DNA of 64,000 nucleotides, taken from assembly GCF_000166275.1 (NCBI RefSeq), contig NZ_CM001023.1:4508501-4572500 (forward strand), read 5' to 3'. Shown here one piece after another: positions 44,941-54,688 of the stretch (position 1 is the stretch's first letter; each line of letters starts with the position of its first letter). Under the pieces are notes generated by a model, which saw nothing but the letters and a program-made list of their open reading frames with translations, was not told the origin of the DNA and ran no database searches. The position numbers and the translations under genes are program-made. Origin of the DNA: Algoriphagus machipongonensis (GTDB lineage Bacteria > Bacteroidota > Bacteroidia > Cytophagales > Cyclobacteriaceae).

Positions 44941-45564
44941 TTATTTTTTTGGCATGGTCCCGAGAAGAATATCCCAAAGTGGAGTGCTTACCCCAAAGGC
45001 CACATCAGGATCTTTATAATGGTGAATAGCATGATTCACCCATAGAACCTTCATAAAGTTTTTTGGTGGAGCTAGTGCATGAACCAAATAATGGAACCCA
45101 AGGTAACTAGCATATCCAAATAAGAATCCTGGAAGAAAATACAAAGCATAATCTCCCATGATCAAGGTAAATACAAGATAAAATATAGCGGCATAGGCAG
45201 CCGATACAAAAGGAGGCATTGCTAATCTGTACTTATCTTTTGGATAATCGTGATGTACTCCATGAACCGTATACTGAAGTTTATCTTTCACAGGATTGCT
45301 TGGCTCCATATGGAAAAAATGCTTGTGCATCATATATTCCACAAAGGTGAAAGCGATATATCCGATGACAGTAATTATCAAGCCAATGCCCAAGCCAATA
45401 CTTGTGGTGGTTAAGGCATAGTAAAATGAAACTCCGGCAAATACCAAGAACATGGAAATGGGAACCAAAATATTCGTTCTTGTCAACCATTCCAGAAATG
45501 GATTGGTAAACATTCTTGCAGTACCAAAATTGTCAGGTTTATCTAGTCTTCCAATCTTTTTCAT
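44941..45564 (-). CDS. Fatty acid hydroxylase / sterol desaturase family protein
   Basis: Membrane di-iron oxygenase of the fatty-acid hydroxylase superfamily. Four to five membrane helices and the histidine boxes HKHFFH, HGVHHDYP, HYLVHA and NHAIHHYKD supply the metal ligands (the HxxHH pattern is visible in GVHHD/AIHHY). Length 207 is normal for the small bacterial members that hydroxylate fatty acyl chains of lipids. Substrate unknown; lipid A-like or sphingolipid-type chains are possible in Bacteroidota. Single gene with its own terminator and a good -7 box upstream. Confidence 0.93.
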   Translation of the reverse strand: MKKIGRLDKPDNFGTARMFTNPFLEWLTRTNILVPISMFLVFAGVSFYYALTTTSIGLGIGLIITVIGYIAFTFVEYMMHKHFFHMEPSNPVKDKLQYTVHGVHHDYPKDKYRLAMPPFVSAAYAAIFYLVFTLIMGDYALYFLPGFLFGYASYLGFHYLVHALAPPKNFMKVLWVNHAIHHYKDPDVAFGVSTPLWDILLGTMPKK

Positions 45565-45623
45565 GCGATGTTGTATAATATCTATTTTAAAGTACTCCAG
45601 GTAAAAATCTCCCTGTCGAGTTA

Positions 45624-45631
45624 CAAAGTTA
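45624..45631 (-). promoter_or_regulatory. Putative -7 box upstream of the hydroxylase gene
   Basis: Minus strand TAACTTTG, an exact TAnnTTTG match, about 60 bases before the ATG. The -33 TTG is not evident, so support is partial. Confidence 0.4.
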
Positions 45632-45684
45632 ACCTATTTGAATTATTTGGAAGATTATTTAGTCCCCAATAATTCAAGAAATTA

Positions 45685-46821
45685 TCAAATCTGTGCTAAA
45701 GTGCTCTCTATTGTCTTCTGATAATAAGACACATATAAAGGTAAAATTGCGGAAATATCAAATTCCTTGGCTCTTGCTAAGGCTTTTCTCTTAAATATTG
45801 GGAGATTATTATCGTCCAAAATAAACAATGCTTTTTCTTTCATATCCTGAACATCCCCGATTTGGCAAACAAATCCCGTTTCTCCGCTGATGTTTAGCTC
45901 AGGAATCCCACCGGCATCTGAGGATAAAATAGGCACCTCGCATGCCATGGCTTCTAATGCCGCAAGCCCAAAACTTTCTTTCTCAGAAGGCATCATAAAC
46001 AAATCTGCTACGGAAAGCACTTCCTCCACAGCTTCTAATTTACCTAGAAACCTCACATCATCGCAGGTACCAAGTTCACGACAAAGACGCTCCATCTTAT
46101 CTCTTTCAGGGCCATCACCTACAAGTAGTAATTTAACTGGAATTTCCTTCCTAACCTCATAGAAAACCCGAATAACATCTTCTACTCGCTTGACTTTCCT
46201 GAAATTAGATGTGTGAACTAACAGCTTTTCTCCCTGTGGGCAAATAGCTAGTTTAAAATGTTCCTTCTTTTGCTTTTTGAAGCGCTCTAAATCAATAAAA
46301 TTGGGAATGACATGAATGTCTCTTTTGATATCGAAATGCTGAAAAGTCTCTTTTCTTAAATCCTCAGAAACTGCAGTAACACCATCCGATTGATTGATAC
46401 TGAAAGTCACTACTGGCTCATAGCTAGGATCTTTCCCTACTAAGGTGATATCTGTACCATGAAGGGTAGTCACGACGGGAATTTGAATCCCTTCCTCTTT
46501 TAATATTTGTTTGGCCATATAGGCTGCAGAGGCATGTGGAATAGCATAATGCACATGCAGTAGATCTAATTCCTCATATTTCACCACTGAAACCATCTTA
46601 CTAGCTAATGCCAATTCGTATGGGGCATGCTCAAATAAGGGATAACTTTTTATGTCTACCTCATGGTAAAATAGATTCTCGCTAAAGAAATCTAATCTAG
46701 TGGGTTGCCTGTACGTGATGAAATGTACCTCATGCCCAATTTTTGCGAGACCTTTTCCCAGTTCTGTCGCTACTACTCCGCTACCCCCAAATGTAGGGTA
46801 ACAAACAATGCCTATTTTCAT
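45685..46821 (-). CDS. bshA: N-acetyl-alpha-D-glucosaminyl L-malate synthase BshA
   Basis: GT4 glycosyltransferase making GlcNAc-malate from UDP-GlcNAc and L-malate, the first step of bacillithiol synthesis. The N-terminus MKIGIVCYPTFGGSGVVATE with LGKGLAKIGHEVHFITY is diagnostic; HVHYAIPHASAAYMA, TTLHGTDITLVGKD, and LLVGDGPERDKMERL with MPSEKESFGLAALEAMAC (the GT4 E-x7-E region) follow. Length 378 is normal. In Bacteroidota bshA is commonly single, apart from bshB and bshC, neither of which is in this window. The ypdA-like gene at 15.9 kb is the expected redox partner. Confidence 0.96.
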   Translation of the reverse strand: MKIGIVCYPTFGGSGVVATELGKGLAKIGHEVHFITYRQPTRLDFFSENLFYHEVDIKSYPLFEHAPYELALASKMVSVVKYEELDLLHVHYAIPHASAAYMAKQILKEEGIQIPVVTTLHGTDITLVGKDPSYEPVVTFSINQSDGVTAVSEDLRKETFQHFDIKRDIHVIPNFIDLERFKKQKKEHFKLAICPQGEKLLVHTSNFRKVKRVEDVIRVFYEVRKEIPVKLLLVGDGPERDKMERLCRELGTCDDVRFLGKLEAVEEVLSVADLFMMPSEKESFGLAALEAMACEVPILSSDAGGIPELNISGETGFVCQIGDVQDMKEKALFILDDNNLPIFKRKALARAKEFDISAILPLYVSYYQKTIESTLAQI

Positions 46822-47103
46822 ATTTCAGATGGTGTCGGTGTTTAAACCTGATTTTAAACACGTTTTGGGTTTACTTTTGTTCAAATTATGAATTTTAAAT
46901 ATAAAAAATGTCCTAATTAGAAAACCCCACCCGCTTTTTGGCTCTGATTTTCATATAGATACACCCTAGATCCGGGGTAAATAAAAATTAAAAAAAATCA
47001 GATTTTTATACTCTCATGATATCAAAACAGGGGATTAGTAGCAATTTTTATAATAATATGCTTAATTATAATTTTTTAGGTCATTAATCAAATCCACCTT
47101 TCA

Positions 47104-48411
47104 TTGAATCAAAAACCGAAAATAAAACTGCTGGAAGCCATGTCCATAGGAATAGGCGGTATGGTGGGTGGAGGAATCTTTGCGGTTTTGGGCTTAGCAG
47201 TCTCTCTATCAAAAGGAGCCACCCCTATTGCTTTTTTAGTGGCAGGGATAATAGCATTGATTACCTCCTACAGCTATGTACATTTATCTCTTACTTTTCC
47301 GGATAGAGGAGGAACTGTCAAGTTTATTAATGAAGGCTTTGGGAAAACGGTCTTTAGCGGCGGAGTAAACAATCTTTTATGGGTGAGTTACATCATTATG
47401 CTTTCCTTATATGCATCAGCATTTGGCTCATATGCACCTAATTTATTTTCGATTACAGGAGATCAAAATTTAGACTCCCATATCTATTCAAGCGCAGTGA
47501 TTATCCTCGCCACTATTATCAATTACTATAGCGTTAAGGTGGTGGGTGAAATTGAATCTTTTGCAGTATTTGTCAAATTACTGATACTTATTGGCTTTGT
47601 TGGAATTGGCTTTTATGGCCTTTTTGGAAACGAAAACCTATCCCAACTTTCACCTGATCAATGGGAAAACACTTTTCAAATTCTCGGTGGGGGAATGGTG
47701 ATTTTCGTTGCTTATGAGGGCTTTGAATTGATAGCAAATGCCGCCCCTGACATCGATTCACCTAAAAAGAATATTCCCAGAGCTTTTTATTATTCAATTG
47801 GCTTCGTCATCCTTTTATATGTCACCATTGCAATAGTTACTGTAGGGTCATTGCCTTTTTCTGAAATTGCGAAAGCCGAAGATTACGTTTTAGCTGAGGC
47901 TGCTAAACCCATGTTAGGTAAAATAGGCTTCACCATCATAACCATTGCAGCTTTGATTTCCACTTTTTCTGCCATAAATGCCTCCCTTTACGGGGGAAGC
48001 CGAGTGAGTTATGAGATTGCAGAAGATGATGAACTTCCACATGCTTTGACTTTCCAGTTATGGAATCAACCGGTGGGATTATTAATCACCGCAATACTGA
48101 CTCTCCTTATGTGTAATACGGTGGAATTGGAAAGCATTTCCATATCAGGCAGCATAGGATTCCTCATGATATTTGCTTTCGTCAATTTCTCAGGCTTTAA
48201 ACTATCTGATCAAACATCCGGAAATAAAATCATCCCATTGATCGGTTTTATCCTTTGTTCCTTAGCCACGATTACATTGATTTACCAACAGCTTCAATCG
48301 AATAAAACAGGGATAATTATCGCTGGCTCCATTGTATTCACATGTTTTATAATCGAGGGAGTCTACAAAAAATCAAAGTCCTATCGAAGGAAATATCCTG
48401 AAGGAAAGTAG
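47104..48411 (+). CDS. APC superfamily amino acid permease
   Basis: Secondary transporter of the inner membrane with about 12 hydrophobic helices. The opening LLEAMSIGIGGMVGGGIFAVLG contains the GxGxxxGxGI(F) motif of the family's first unwound helix; VAYEGFELIANAAPDIDSPKKNIPRA is the loop after helix 6. The start is taken at TTG (47104): the only in-frame alternatives before the stop at 47077 are non-standard, and the next ATG is inside the first helix. The upstream 282 bases are AT-rich and hold no other gene. Substrate not assignable; a cationic or neutral amino acid or amine is likely. Length 435. Confidence 0.9.
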   Translation: MNQKPKIKLLEAMSIGIGGMVGGGIFAVLGLAVSLSKGATPIAFLVAGIIALITSYSYVHLSLTFPDRGGTVKFINEGFGKTVFSGGVNNLLWVSYIIMLSLYASAFGSYAPNLFSITGDQNLDSHIYSSAVIILATIINYYSVKVVGEIESFAVFVKLLILIGFVGIGFYGLFGNENLSQLSPDQWENTFQILGGGMVIFVAYEGFELIANAAPDIDSPKKNIPRAFYYSIGFVILLYVTIAIVTVGSLPFSEIAKAEDYVLAEAAKPMLGKIGFTIITIAALISTFSAINASLYGGSRVSYEIAEDDELPHALTFQLWNQPVGLLITAILTLLMCNTVELESISISGSIGFLMIFAFVNFSGFKLSDQTSGNKIIPLIGFILCSLATITLIYQQLQSNKTGIIIAGSIVFTCFIIEGVYKKSKSYRRKYPEGK

Positions 48412-48413
48412 TC

Positions 48414-51368
48414 TTACTTTTTACCCATTGCTTGGTAGATAATATCGTGAATGTCTGTTCGGATTCCTTCTCTTAATAACTTGGTATTAGTGGCATCTGG
48501 GTAAACGCGATTGGAAAGAAAAACATAGATGAGATCATTTTCAGGGTCTGCCCAAACACAGGTTCCAGTAAATCCAGTATGGCCAAAAGTGCTTTTTGGA
48601 GCTAAATCTCCTGCAGAGCCACCTTTCCCCATATCGACTTCAGGCTTATCCCAACCCCAGCCACGTCTACTCACTTTAGATTGCCTTTTTGTAAATGCCT
48701 CCACTGTCTCTGGCTTGATTAAAGCTACATCCCCATAACTCCCTTTGTTGAGCATCATTTGCATCATGACCGCCAGATCATTCGCCGTTCCAAACAAACC
48801 AGCATGCCCAGCTACGCCACCAAACATGGCTGCTCCCGGGTCATGAACATAGCCTCGAACCAATCTTTTTCTAAATGCCACATCATCTTCCGTAGGAGCA
48901 ATGTTATCTAAAGGCATTTTTTCATAAGGTAGGAATGTCAAGGTATTTAAGCCTAAAGGAGCATAGAAGTTTTGATCCAAAAATTCATTTAATGGCTGAT
49001 TTACTATGTTTTCTACCACCGCCTGCATCAGATACATGGTAAGGTCTGAATAAACATATTTATATCGACTTCCACTTTTTCTCTGCAACTTTGATTTCAC
49101 AGTCCAGTGCCAAATGCTGTCTCTTAAATCATCTCTGGCAAACATATCATTAGAAACTGGTCTAGTAAAGCCAGCCTCACCTTTAGGCTTGTAATAATCA
49201 CCTCTCCACATGCCGTTTTGAACAGTCTTGACATAATGTGGAATATAAGCAACTAAGCCTGCCTCATGAGTCATTACATCTTTTAAAACCAAATTGGCTT
49301 TATTGGTACCCTTTAATTCTGGGACGTAATCACCCAGCGTTTTATTCATGTCCAATTCCCCTCGACTTTCCAAAAACATGACTGCTTGGGTAGTCGCTAG
49401 GACCTTGGTGATAGAGGCTAAATCATAAACGGTTTCTGAATTTACCTTGGGACTATTTTTATACTCTAAAGTTCCATACGAACGTTCAAAAACAACTTTA
49501 CCATTTTTGACAACTAGCACATTGGCTCCAGGGGTAGCCTGCATTTGGATTGCTTTTTCTGCCACCTCATCTATTTGGTCAAGGATTTTACTGTCTAGGC
49601 CCTCACTTTCCGGACTCCCATAAGACAACCTATTCGATCCCTGCAAATAGCCTCCTACTCCTTGAGAGAATTGATCACTTACAGTTACCGGCAAAATCCC
49701 CTGAGCAGGTCTGCCTCCGAATAAAACCTGAGGAACAAGCTCTTGGGTCATATCATTATTTTCATAAGCAAAGACCAAATGATCCAGCCCTTCTAAATAT
49801 TGGGCCCCATAAGCATTGCCAAATAAGGAAACGACTACATTTTGCCTCTTACTTAAATCTCTTAGCAAGTCCACATCTGCGGGAGCAATTCCGAATTTCC
49901 TCCTTGGACTATTGGAAATACCCATTAAGCCTACCACCACTACATCATAGTCTTCCAACTTTTTCATGATGTTGTAATGTGTGCTTTGGTCTGCAGCCTT
50001 CTTGATAGAAAAATGCTCAAACTCCGTGTATTTTGATAGGTACTTTTGGAATTCCTCTCCATCATCCCCAATAGTCAAGCTGGCGAATTTCTTCATGTCA
50101 AGCTGTCTGAAAGGAATTAAATCATCCTTATTGACAGCCACAGTCATAGCATCAGCATAAAGCTCTTCTATAATTTCACCCGTTTCTGGAGTATTCAATC
50201 TTTTGACAAGATCCTTGGTATTGATGGGGTGATAATCATTTAACCCAGCCCAATATTTAGCTTTCAATACCTTTTTGACTCTTCTGTCAATTTCGGATTC
50301 AGAGATGACACCGTCTTCTACTGCGCTTTTGATCATTGCCTTGGCTTTCGGCACATCTTGTGAATAGAGAAGGATATCATTTCCCGCAAGCAATGCTTTT
50401 AGATCCACCTCACCTGGGGAATTGGTATTAGCTACTCCTCGCATATTCAAAGCATCGGTAAAAATCAAGCCTTGGAAATTCATCCTATTTTGAAGTAAAT
50501 CTGTCACCACTTTCTTGGAAAGACTTGTGGCCATGTCGGCACGGGAATCCAGACTGGGGATATTGAGATGCGCTACCATCACAGACATCAGGTTTTCTCT
50601 GAAAAGTTCTTGGTAAGGATAAAGATCCACATCCCAAATTCTCTGTTCAGGATTTTTAATGACCGGTAAAGAATAGTGGCTATCCACCTCAGTATCTCCA
50701 TGACCAGGGAAATGCTTGGCATTGGCAATTACCCCATGGTCTTGAAGCCCTTTCATATAAGAAACAGCTCTCTGTGCCACCAATTTTTTGTTTTCTCCAA
50801 AAGCTCTGTACCCAATCACTGGATTATCTGGATTAGAATTGACATCTACCACAGGAGCGAAATTGATATGCATGCCCAGTTCTTTAAATTGCCTGGCCAT
50901 TTCGGTCCCCATCTGATAGATCAAATCTGTATCCTGAACTGCCCCCAAAGTCATTGCTTTTGGAAAATCAGGTATAGAATCGAGACGCATGCTGATACCC
51001 CATTCGGCATCCATCGCTATGAAAAGAGGTGTTTTTGATTGTGCTTGATAATAATTGGTTAGACGAGCTTGTCGATCTGGCCCTCCTTGGAAAAAAATTA
51101 AGCCTCCCAGATTTTCATTCTTTACCAACTCAGAAATTTCATTGACATGCCGCTGGTCTTTATTGGAGTAGGCAGCCACCATAAAAAGTTGTCCCAGTCG
51201 CTCGTCAAATGTAAGATTTTGAAAAACAGAATCTACCCAACTAATTTGTCTATTTACATCCTCACTAAGTAATGGATCCTCAACGGCCACCATCCTATCT
51301 GACCTTCCAGAAGAAAATAAAATTGCTATAAATCCAACGGTCAAAACCCTCCAAAGCTTCATGCCCAT
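48414..51368 (-). CDS. Fusion of NagZ-type beta-N-acetylhexosaminidase (GH3) and serine beta-lactamase-like domain
   Basis: Exported two-enzyme fusion. A hydrophobic N-terminus (about 1-22) serves as signal. Residues 45-390 are a GH3 catalytic domain with KHFPGHGDT (218-226) and FTDALNM (nucleophile Asp305), the NagZ-type signature; 400-580 is the GH3 C-terminal alpha/beta domain. Residues 595-984 are a beta-lactamase-like serine hydrolase with S652-I-T-K655, YKYVYSD as the Tyr motif and HTGFTGTCVW as the KTG equivalent. Fits removal of GlcNAc and cleavage of stem peptides or of acyl groups outside the cytoplasm. Common in Bacteroidota. Second Met (residue 3) is an alternative start. Confidence 0.92.
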   Translation of the reverse strand: MGMKLWRVLTVGFIAILFSSGRSDRMVAVEDPLLSEDVNRQISWVDSVFQNLTFDERLGQLFMVAAYSNKDQRHVNEISELVKNENLGGLIFFQGGPDRQARLTNYYQAQSKTPLFIAMDAEWGISMRLDSIPDFPKAMTLGAVQDTDLIYQMGTEMARQFKELGMHINFAPVVDVNSNPDNPVIGYRAFGENKKLVAQRAVSYMKGLQDHGVIANAKHFPGHGDTEVDSHYSLPVIKNPEQRIWDVDLYPYQELFRENLMSVMVAHLNIPSLDSRADMATSLSKKVVTDLLQNRMNFQGLIFTDALNMRGVANTNSPGEVDLKALLAGNDILLYSQDVPKAKAMIKSAVEDGVISESEIDRRVKKVLKAKYWAGLNDYHPINTKDLVKRLNTPETGEIIEELYADAMTVAVNKDDLIPFRQLDMKKFASLTIGDDGEEFQKYLSKYTEFEHFSIKKAADQSTHYNIMKKLEDYDVVVVGLMGISNSPRRKFGIAPADVDLLRDLSKRQNVVVSLFGNAYGAQYLEGLDHLVFAYENNDMTQELVPQVLFGGRPAQGILPVTVSDQFSQGVGGYLQGSNRLSYGSPESEGLDSKILDQIDEVAEKAIQMQATPGANVLVVKNGKVVFERSYGTLEYKNSPKVNSETVYDLASITKVLATTQAVMFLESRGELDMNKTLGDYVPELKGTNKANLVLKDVMTHEAGLVAYIPHYVKTVQNGMWRGDYYKPKGEAGFTRPVSNDMFARDDLRDSIWHWTVKSKLQRKSGSRYKYVYSDLTMYLMQAVVENIVNQPLNEFLDQNFYAPLGLNTLTFLPYEKMPLDNIAPTEDDVAFRKRLVRGYVHDPGAAMFGGVAGHAGLFGTANDLAVMMQMMLNKGSYGDVALIKPETVEAFTKRQSKVSRRGWGWDKPEVDMGKGGSAGDLAPKSTFGHTGFTGTCVWADPENDLIYVFLSNRVYPDATNTKLLREGIRTDIHDIIYQAMGKK

Positions 51369-51645
51369 TACCGAGTAAAATTTTTAATCCTTAACTTTTA
51401 AAATAAATTTGTGAAAACGGCCAGCTGATAATTTCGTTTTAAAGATTTCAGCACCTTTGTTCCTGGGCCGTTATCTGGTCATTATGTGGAACAAAAGGAA
51501 AATTAAAGATAGAAAAGATCAGGCAACATTGATCAGCAAATTCGTTGAAATAACGAAGAAATTTGATAGCTGGTTCTGATTCTTGAACTTAATCCTCAAT
51601 TATAGCTTTACCATAACGTAAAGCCTACAGAAAACATATAAAGTC

Positions 51646-52050
51646 ATGAAATTTCCATCCATATTCCGTACGGCCAGCCCAATGCGCTTCGATATTAAGC
51701 CCAGGTACTATGATCCAGTCAAGGAGGAAATAGACCAAAGAACTTCTCGTATTAAGCAAGAACTAAAAGCTGAAGGAGTACTTTCTGATGAGGATTCTGA
51801 AAACAAAATTTCCTACCAATCAGGAATTCGTGGAGCATTCGCTCAGCACAAGGGGATGAAAGAAAGATCAAGCAACCCCTTTACCTCCACAGGAATGATC
51901 CGATCATTTATCTTTTTCCTGCTGCTTGGTAGTTTAGGAGGGTATATTTACATAGGCCCCGTAATTTTTGAATACTTACTTTACCTTACTGCGATAGTCG
52001 CAGGGATTTATTTTTTCTTTAGGCTAAAACCAAAAAGAAAAAATGAGTGA
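51646..52050 (+). CDS. Hypothetical protein with basic soluble head and two C-terminal membrane helices
   Basis: Not recognised beyond its context. The first 85 residues are hydrophilic and end in a Bacteroidota-type basic patch (FRTASPMRFDIKPRYYDPVKEEIDQRTSRI cut here to FDIKPRYYDPVKEE), followed by two closely spaced hydrophobic segments (about 87-106 and 110-127) and a lysine-rich tail. The gene overlaps mutL by 8 bases, suggesting translational coupling, and similar small membrane proteins precede mutL in related genomes as far as I recall. No functional claim is made. Length 134. Confidence 0.75.
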   Translation: MKFPSIFRTASPMRFDIKPRYYDPVKEEIDQRTSRIKQELKAEGVLSDEDSENKISYQSGIRGAFAQHKGMKERSSNPFTSTGMIRSFIFFLLLGSLGGYIYIGPVIFEYLLYLTAIVAGIYFFFRLKPKRKNE

Positions 52051-53893
52051 TGTCATTCAGTTACTTCCTGATGCCATTGCCAACCAGATCGCCGCAGGGG
52101 AGGTAGTACAAAGACCCGCCTCTGCTCTTAAAGAGCTTTTAGAGAACTCTATTGATTCCGGAGCTACCAAAATCCAAGTGGTGGTAAAAGATGCTGGCAA
52201 ACAATTGATTCAAGTTATTGATAATGGGAAAGGTATGTCTCCAACAGATGCGAGAATGAGCTTTGAGAGACATGCCACCTCAAAAATCCGTTCGAGTAAA
52301 GATCTTTTTTCTATCCGAACTTTCGGATTTCGAGGAGAAGCTTTAGCCTCTATTGCTGCCGTAGCCCAAGTGGAGTTAAAAACAAAGCCTGCAAATGCTG
52401 ACCTTGGAACATTAATTCAAATTGAAGGTTCCGAAATCAAAAATCAGGAACCCATTGCAGCTACCGAAGGAACTTCAGTATGTATGAAAAATTTATTTTT
52501 CAACGTACCTGCCAGACGTAATTTTCTAAAATCGAATCCAGTAGAAATGCGTCATTTGGTGGATGAATTCCAACGAGTGGCTCTATCCTACCCTGAAATC
52601 TCTTTTTCCTTATATCAACAGGATCTGGAGATGTTTAATTTACTTCCAGGCAAACTTAGCCAGCGGATAGTAGGGTTATTTGGCAAAAACTACCAGGGTC
52701 AGTTAGTTCCATGCGAAGAATTAACCCCCCATATCAATATCAAGGGTTACATTGGAAAGCCGGAAAATGCCAAAAAGACCCGTGGGGAACAGTTTTTTTT
52801 CGTCAACAACCGGTACATAAAAAGTAGCTATTTAAACCATGCGGTTTCGAATGCTTTTGAAGGTTTAATTCAATCCGACCAACATCCTTTTTATGTGCTA
52901 TTCCTAGAGATTGACCCTTCTCACATCGATATCAATGTCCACCCGACTAAGACGGAGATAAAGTTTGATGATGAGCGCACAGTATATGCTGTCATCAGAT
53001 CTGCAGTAAAACAGGCTTTGGGAGCTCATCATGTAGTCCCTTCTTTAGACTTTTCCTTTGACGTGAATTATACAGAAAACTGGGATAAAAATCCTGAGAA
53101 AAAGGAACAGGTAGACCGCGAGTATAGCTACAAAAGCTATAATACTCCCGAGTTTAAAAAGTCAAGTGCTTCGGGATGGGAAAAGCTATTTGAAGGAAAT
53201 ACTCCCCAAAAAACCCAAGAGCAGCCAAGAGACGAGAATGAAGAAGAGCCTGAAGTATTGACTTTCCCAAGCCGAGTAAATCCGGAAGAGAGTCAGGATT
53301 TTTTCCCGAAAATTTCGGTTGAAGAATCTACCGGCACTACTTTCCAAGTAGAGCTTTCTTACATCGTCGCCCAACTATCCACGGGAATGTTGATCCTTGA
53401 CCAGCAAATAGCACATGAGCGCATACTTTATGAACGCTATACCAAGCAATTAAACTCTGCCCAAGGCCCATCTCAGCAATGTCTCTTTCCTCCAACCGTA
53501 GTATTAAGCGCCTCAGATTTTGCCTTAGTCATGGATATTTTACCAGAGCTGCATAGCCTTGGCTTTATGGTTTCTGAGTTTGGGAAAGATACTATTATCA
53601 TACAAGGTGTCCCTGCTGACATTCAACCTAAAAGTGAAAAAGACCTTTTTGAAAGCCTTTTGGAACAATTTAAAAACTTCAAAAACGAGCTTTCTATAGA
53701 TAAAAGAGAAAATCTTGCACGGTCTTTGGCACGCAAATCATCCTTAAAAAGAGGACAAAAATTAACTCCACAAGAGATGGAAACCCTCGTTGGGCAACTT
53801 TTTGCCTGTCAAAATCCAAATTATGGACTTTCGGGGAACAAAACTTTCGTAAAATTGGATTTATCCAGCATCCACTCCTTCTTCGGAAAATAG
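52043..53893 (+). CDS. mutL: DNA mismatch repair protein MutL
   Basis: GHKL ATPase coordinating MutS recognition with downstream excision. The N-terminus IANQIAAGEVVQRPASALKELLENSIDSGAT (shortened: AAGEVVQRPASALKELLENS) is diagnostic, with DNGKGM and RHATSKI, and FGFRGEALASIAAV; the transducer domain and an acidic linker (about 350-430) come before the C-terminal dimerisation domain. The motif there reads D453-Q-Q-I-A-H-E-R-I-L-Y-E: the His and Ala of the endonuclease motif DQHA(X)2E(X)4E are replaced by Gln and Ile. Length 616 normal. Confidence 0.97.
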   Translation: MSDVIQLLPDAIANQIAAGEVVQRPASALKELLENSIDSGATKIQVVVKDAGKQLIQVIDNGKGMSPTDARMSFERHATSKIRSSKDLFSIRTFGFRGEALASIAAVAQVELKTKPANADLGTLIQIEGSEIKNQEPIAATEGTSVCMKNLFFNVPARRNFLKSNPVEMRHLVDEFQRVALSYPEISFSLYQQDLEMFNLLPGKLSQRIVGLFGKNYQGQLVPCEELTPHINIKGYIGKPENAKKTRGEQFFFVNNRYIKSSYLNHAVSNAFEGLIQSDQHPFYVLFLEIDPSHIDINVHPTKTEIKFDDERTVYAVIRSAVKQALGAHHVVPSLDFSFDVNYTENWDKNPEKKEQVDREYSYKSYNTPEFKKSSASGWEKLFEGNTPQKTQEQPRDENEEEPEVLTFPSRVNPEESQDFFPKISVEESTGTTFQVELSYIVAQLSTGMLILDQQIAHERILYERYTKQLNSAQGPSQQCLFPPTVVLSASDFALVMDILPELHSLGFMVSEFGKDTIIIQGVPADIQPKSEKDLFESLLEQFKNFKNELSIDKRENLARSLARKSSLKRGQKLTPQEMETLVGQLFACQNPNYGLSGNKTFVKLDLSSIHSFFGK

Positions 53894-53894
53894 C

Positions 53895-54686
53895 ATGTTT
53901 AGAAATATCACTCCTGTAGTACAAAATCTTCTATTGATCAATGTGGTCATGTATTTGGTTTCAGCCTTCTTGTTCCCTCAGCTTGGGGACTTGTTTGCTC
54001 TTTACTACATCAATAGCCCCTACTTTCAGCCATTTCAGTTTTTGACCTATATGTTTATGCATGCCGGATTTTGGCATCTATTCAGCAATATGTTTGGTCT
54101 CTTAATATTTGGCCCTTTACTGGAACAATTTCTTGGGCCTAAAAAGCTATTGATCCTATGGATGGTTTGTGGTGTAGGCTCAGGAGTATTGTATTCGGGC
54201 TATACTTCCTATAGAATGGTAAACCTTCAGGATAAAGTAGCCACGTTCCAAGCCGATCCAGACCCAGAAACTTTCAATAAGATTGTTGTCGAAAACAGAG
54301 GTTACTTTGATCGGGCTATTTTTGATTTTATTGATGATTATAGCCGAAACCCAAATGATCAAGTGAAAATTCAAAGAGCTAGTCAAACGCTGGATGCTAT
54401 TTTGGAAATTCAGGGGAATGTCCCCATGGTAGGAGCTTCTGGAGCGCTATTTGGTATTTTGATTGCCTTCGCCATGCTCTTTCCCAACACACAATTATTT
54501 CTGCTTTTCCCTCCAATGCCGGTAAAAGCTAAATATCTGGTACTTTTCTATGGACTTTACACCGTTTATAACGTATTGGTAAATAACCCTACTGACAATG
54601 TCGCTCATTTTGCACACTTGGGAGGTTTGATCATCGGAGGAATATTGGTTTATTTCTGGAAAAAAGACAGAAACAGTTTCTATTAA
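53895..54686 (+). CDS. Rhomboid family intramembrane serine protease (first of two)
   Basis: Membrane serine protease cleaving substrates within the bilayer. About six helices; the serine lies in MVGASGALFGILIAF (GASG motif) and the partner His in VAHFAHLGGLIIGG; the loop motif HAGFWHLFSNMFGLLIFGPLLE is typical of the family's first catalytic block. A soluble loop of about 60 residues (about 100-160) separates helices 3 and 4, as in other Bacteroidota rhomboids. It starts 2 bases after the mutL stop and precedes a second rhomboid by 2 bases, forming one transcription unit. Confidence 0.94.
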   Translation: MFRNITPVVQNLLLINVVMYLVSAFLFPQLGDLFALYYINSPYFQPFQFLTYMFMHAGFWHLFSNMFGLLIFGPLLEQFLGPKKLLILWMVCGVGSGVLYSGYTSYRMVNLQDKVATFQADPDPETFNKIVVENRGYFDRAIFDFIDDYSRNPNDQVKIQRASQTLDAILEIQGNVPMVGASGALFGILIAFAMLFPNTQLFLLFPPMPVKAKYLVLFYGLYTVYNVLVNNPTDNVAHFAHLGGLIIGGILVYFWKKDRNSFY

Positions 54687-54688
54687 TT

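Noticed and set aside
44894..44977. Longer start of the SDR-like protein
   Set aside because: The extension lies across the terminator of the preceding gene and lacks homology-like features; the dinucleotide loop follows naturally from ATG 44893.
46872..46879. Perfect -7 box TACTTTTG on the plus strand
   Set aside because: It lies 225 bases before the only downstream gene start and has no -33 partner at the right distance; probably chance in AT-rich DNA.
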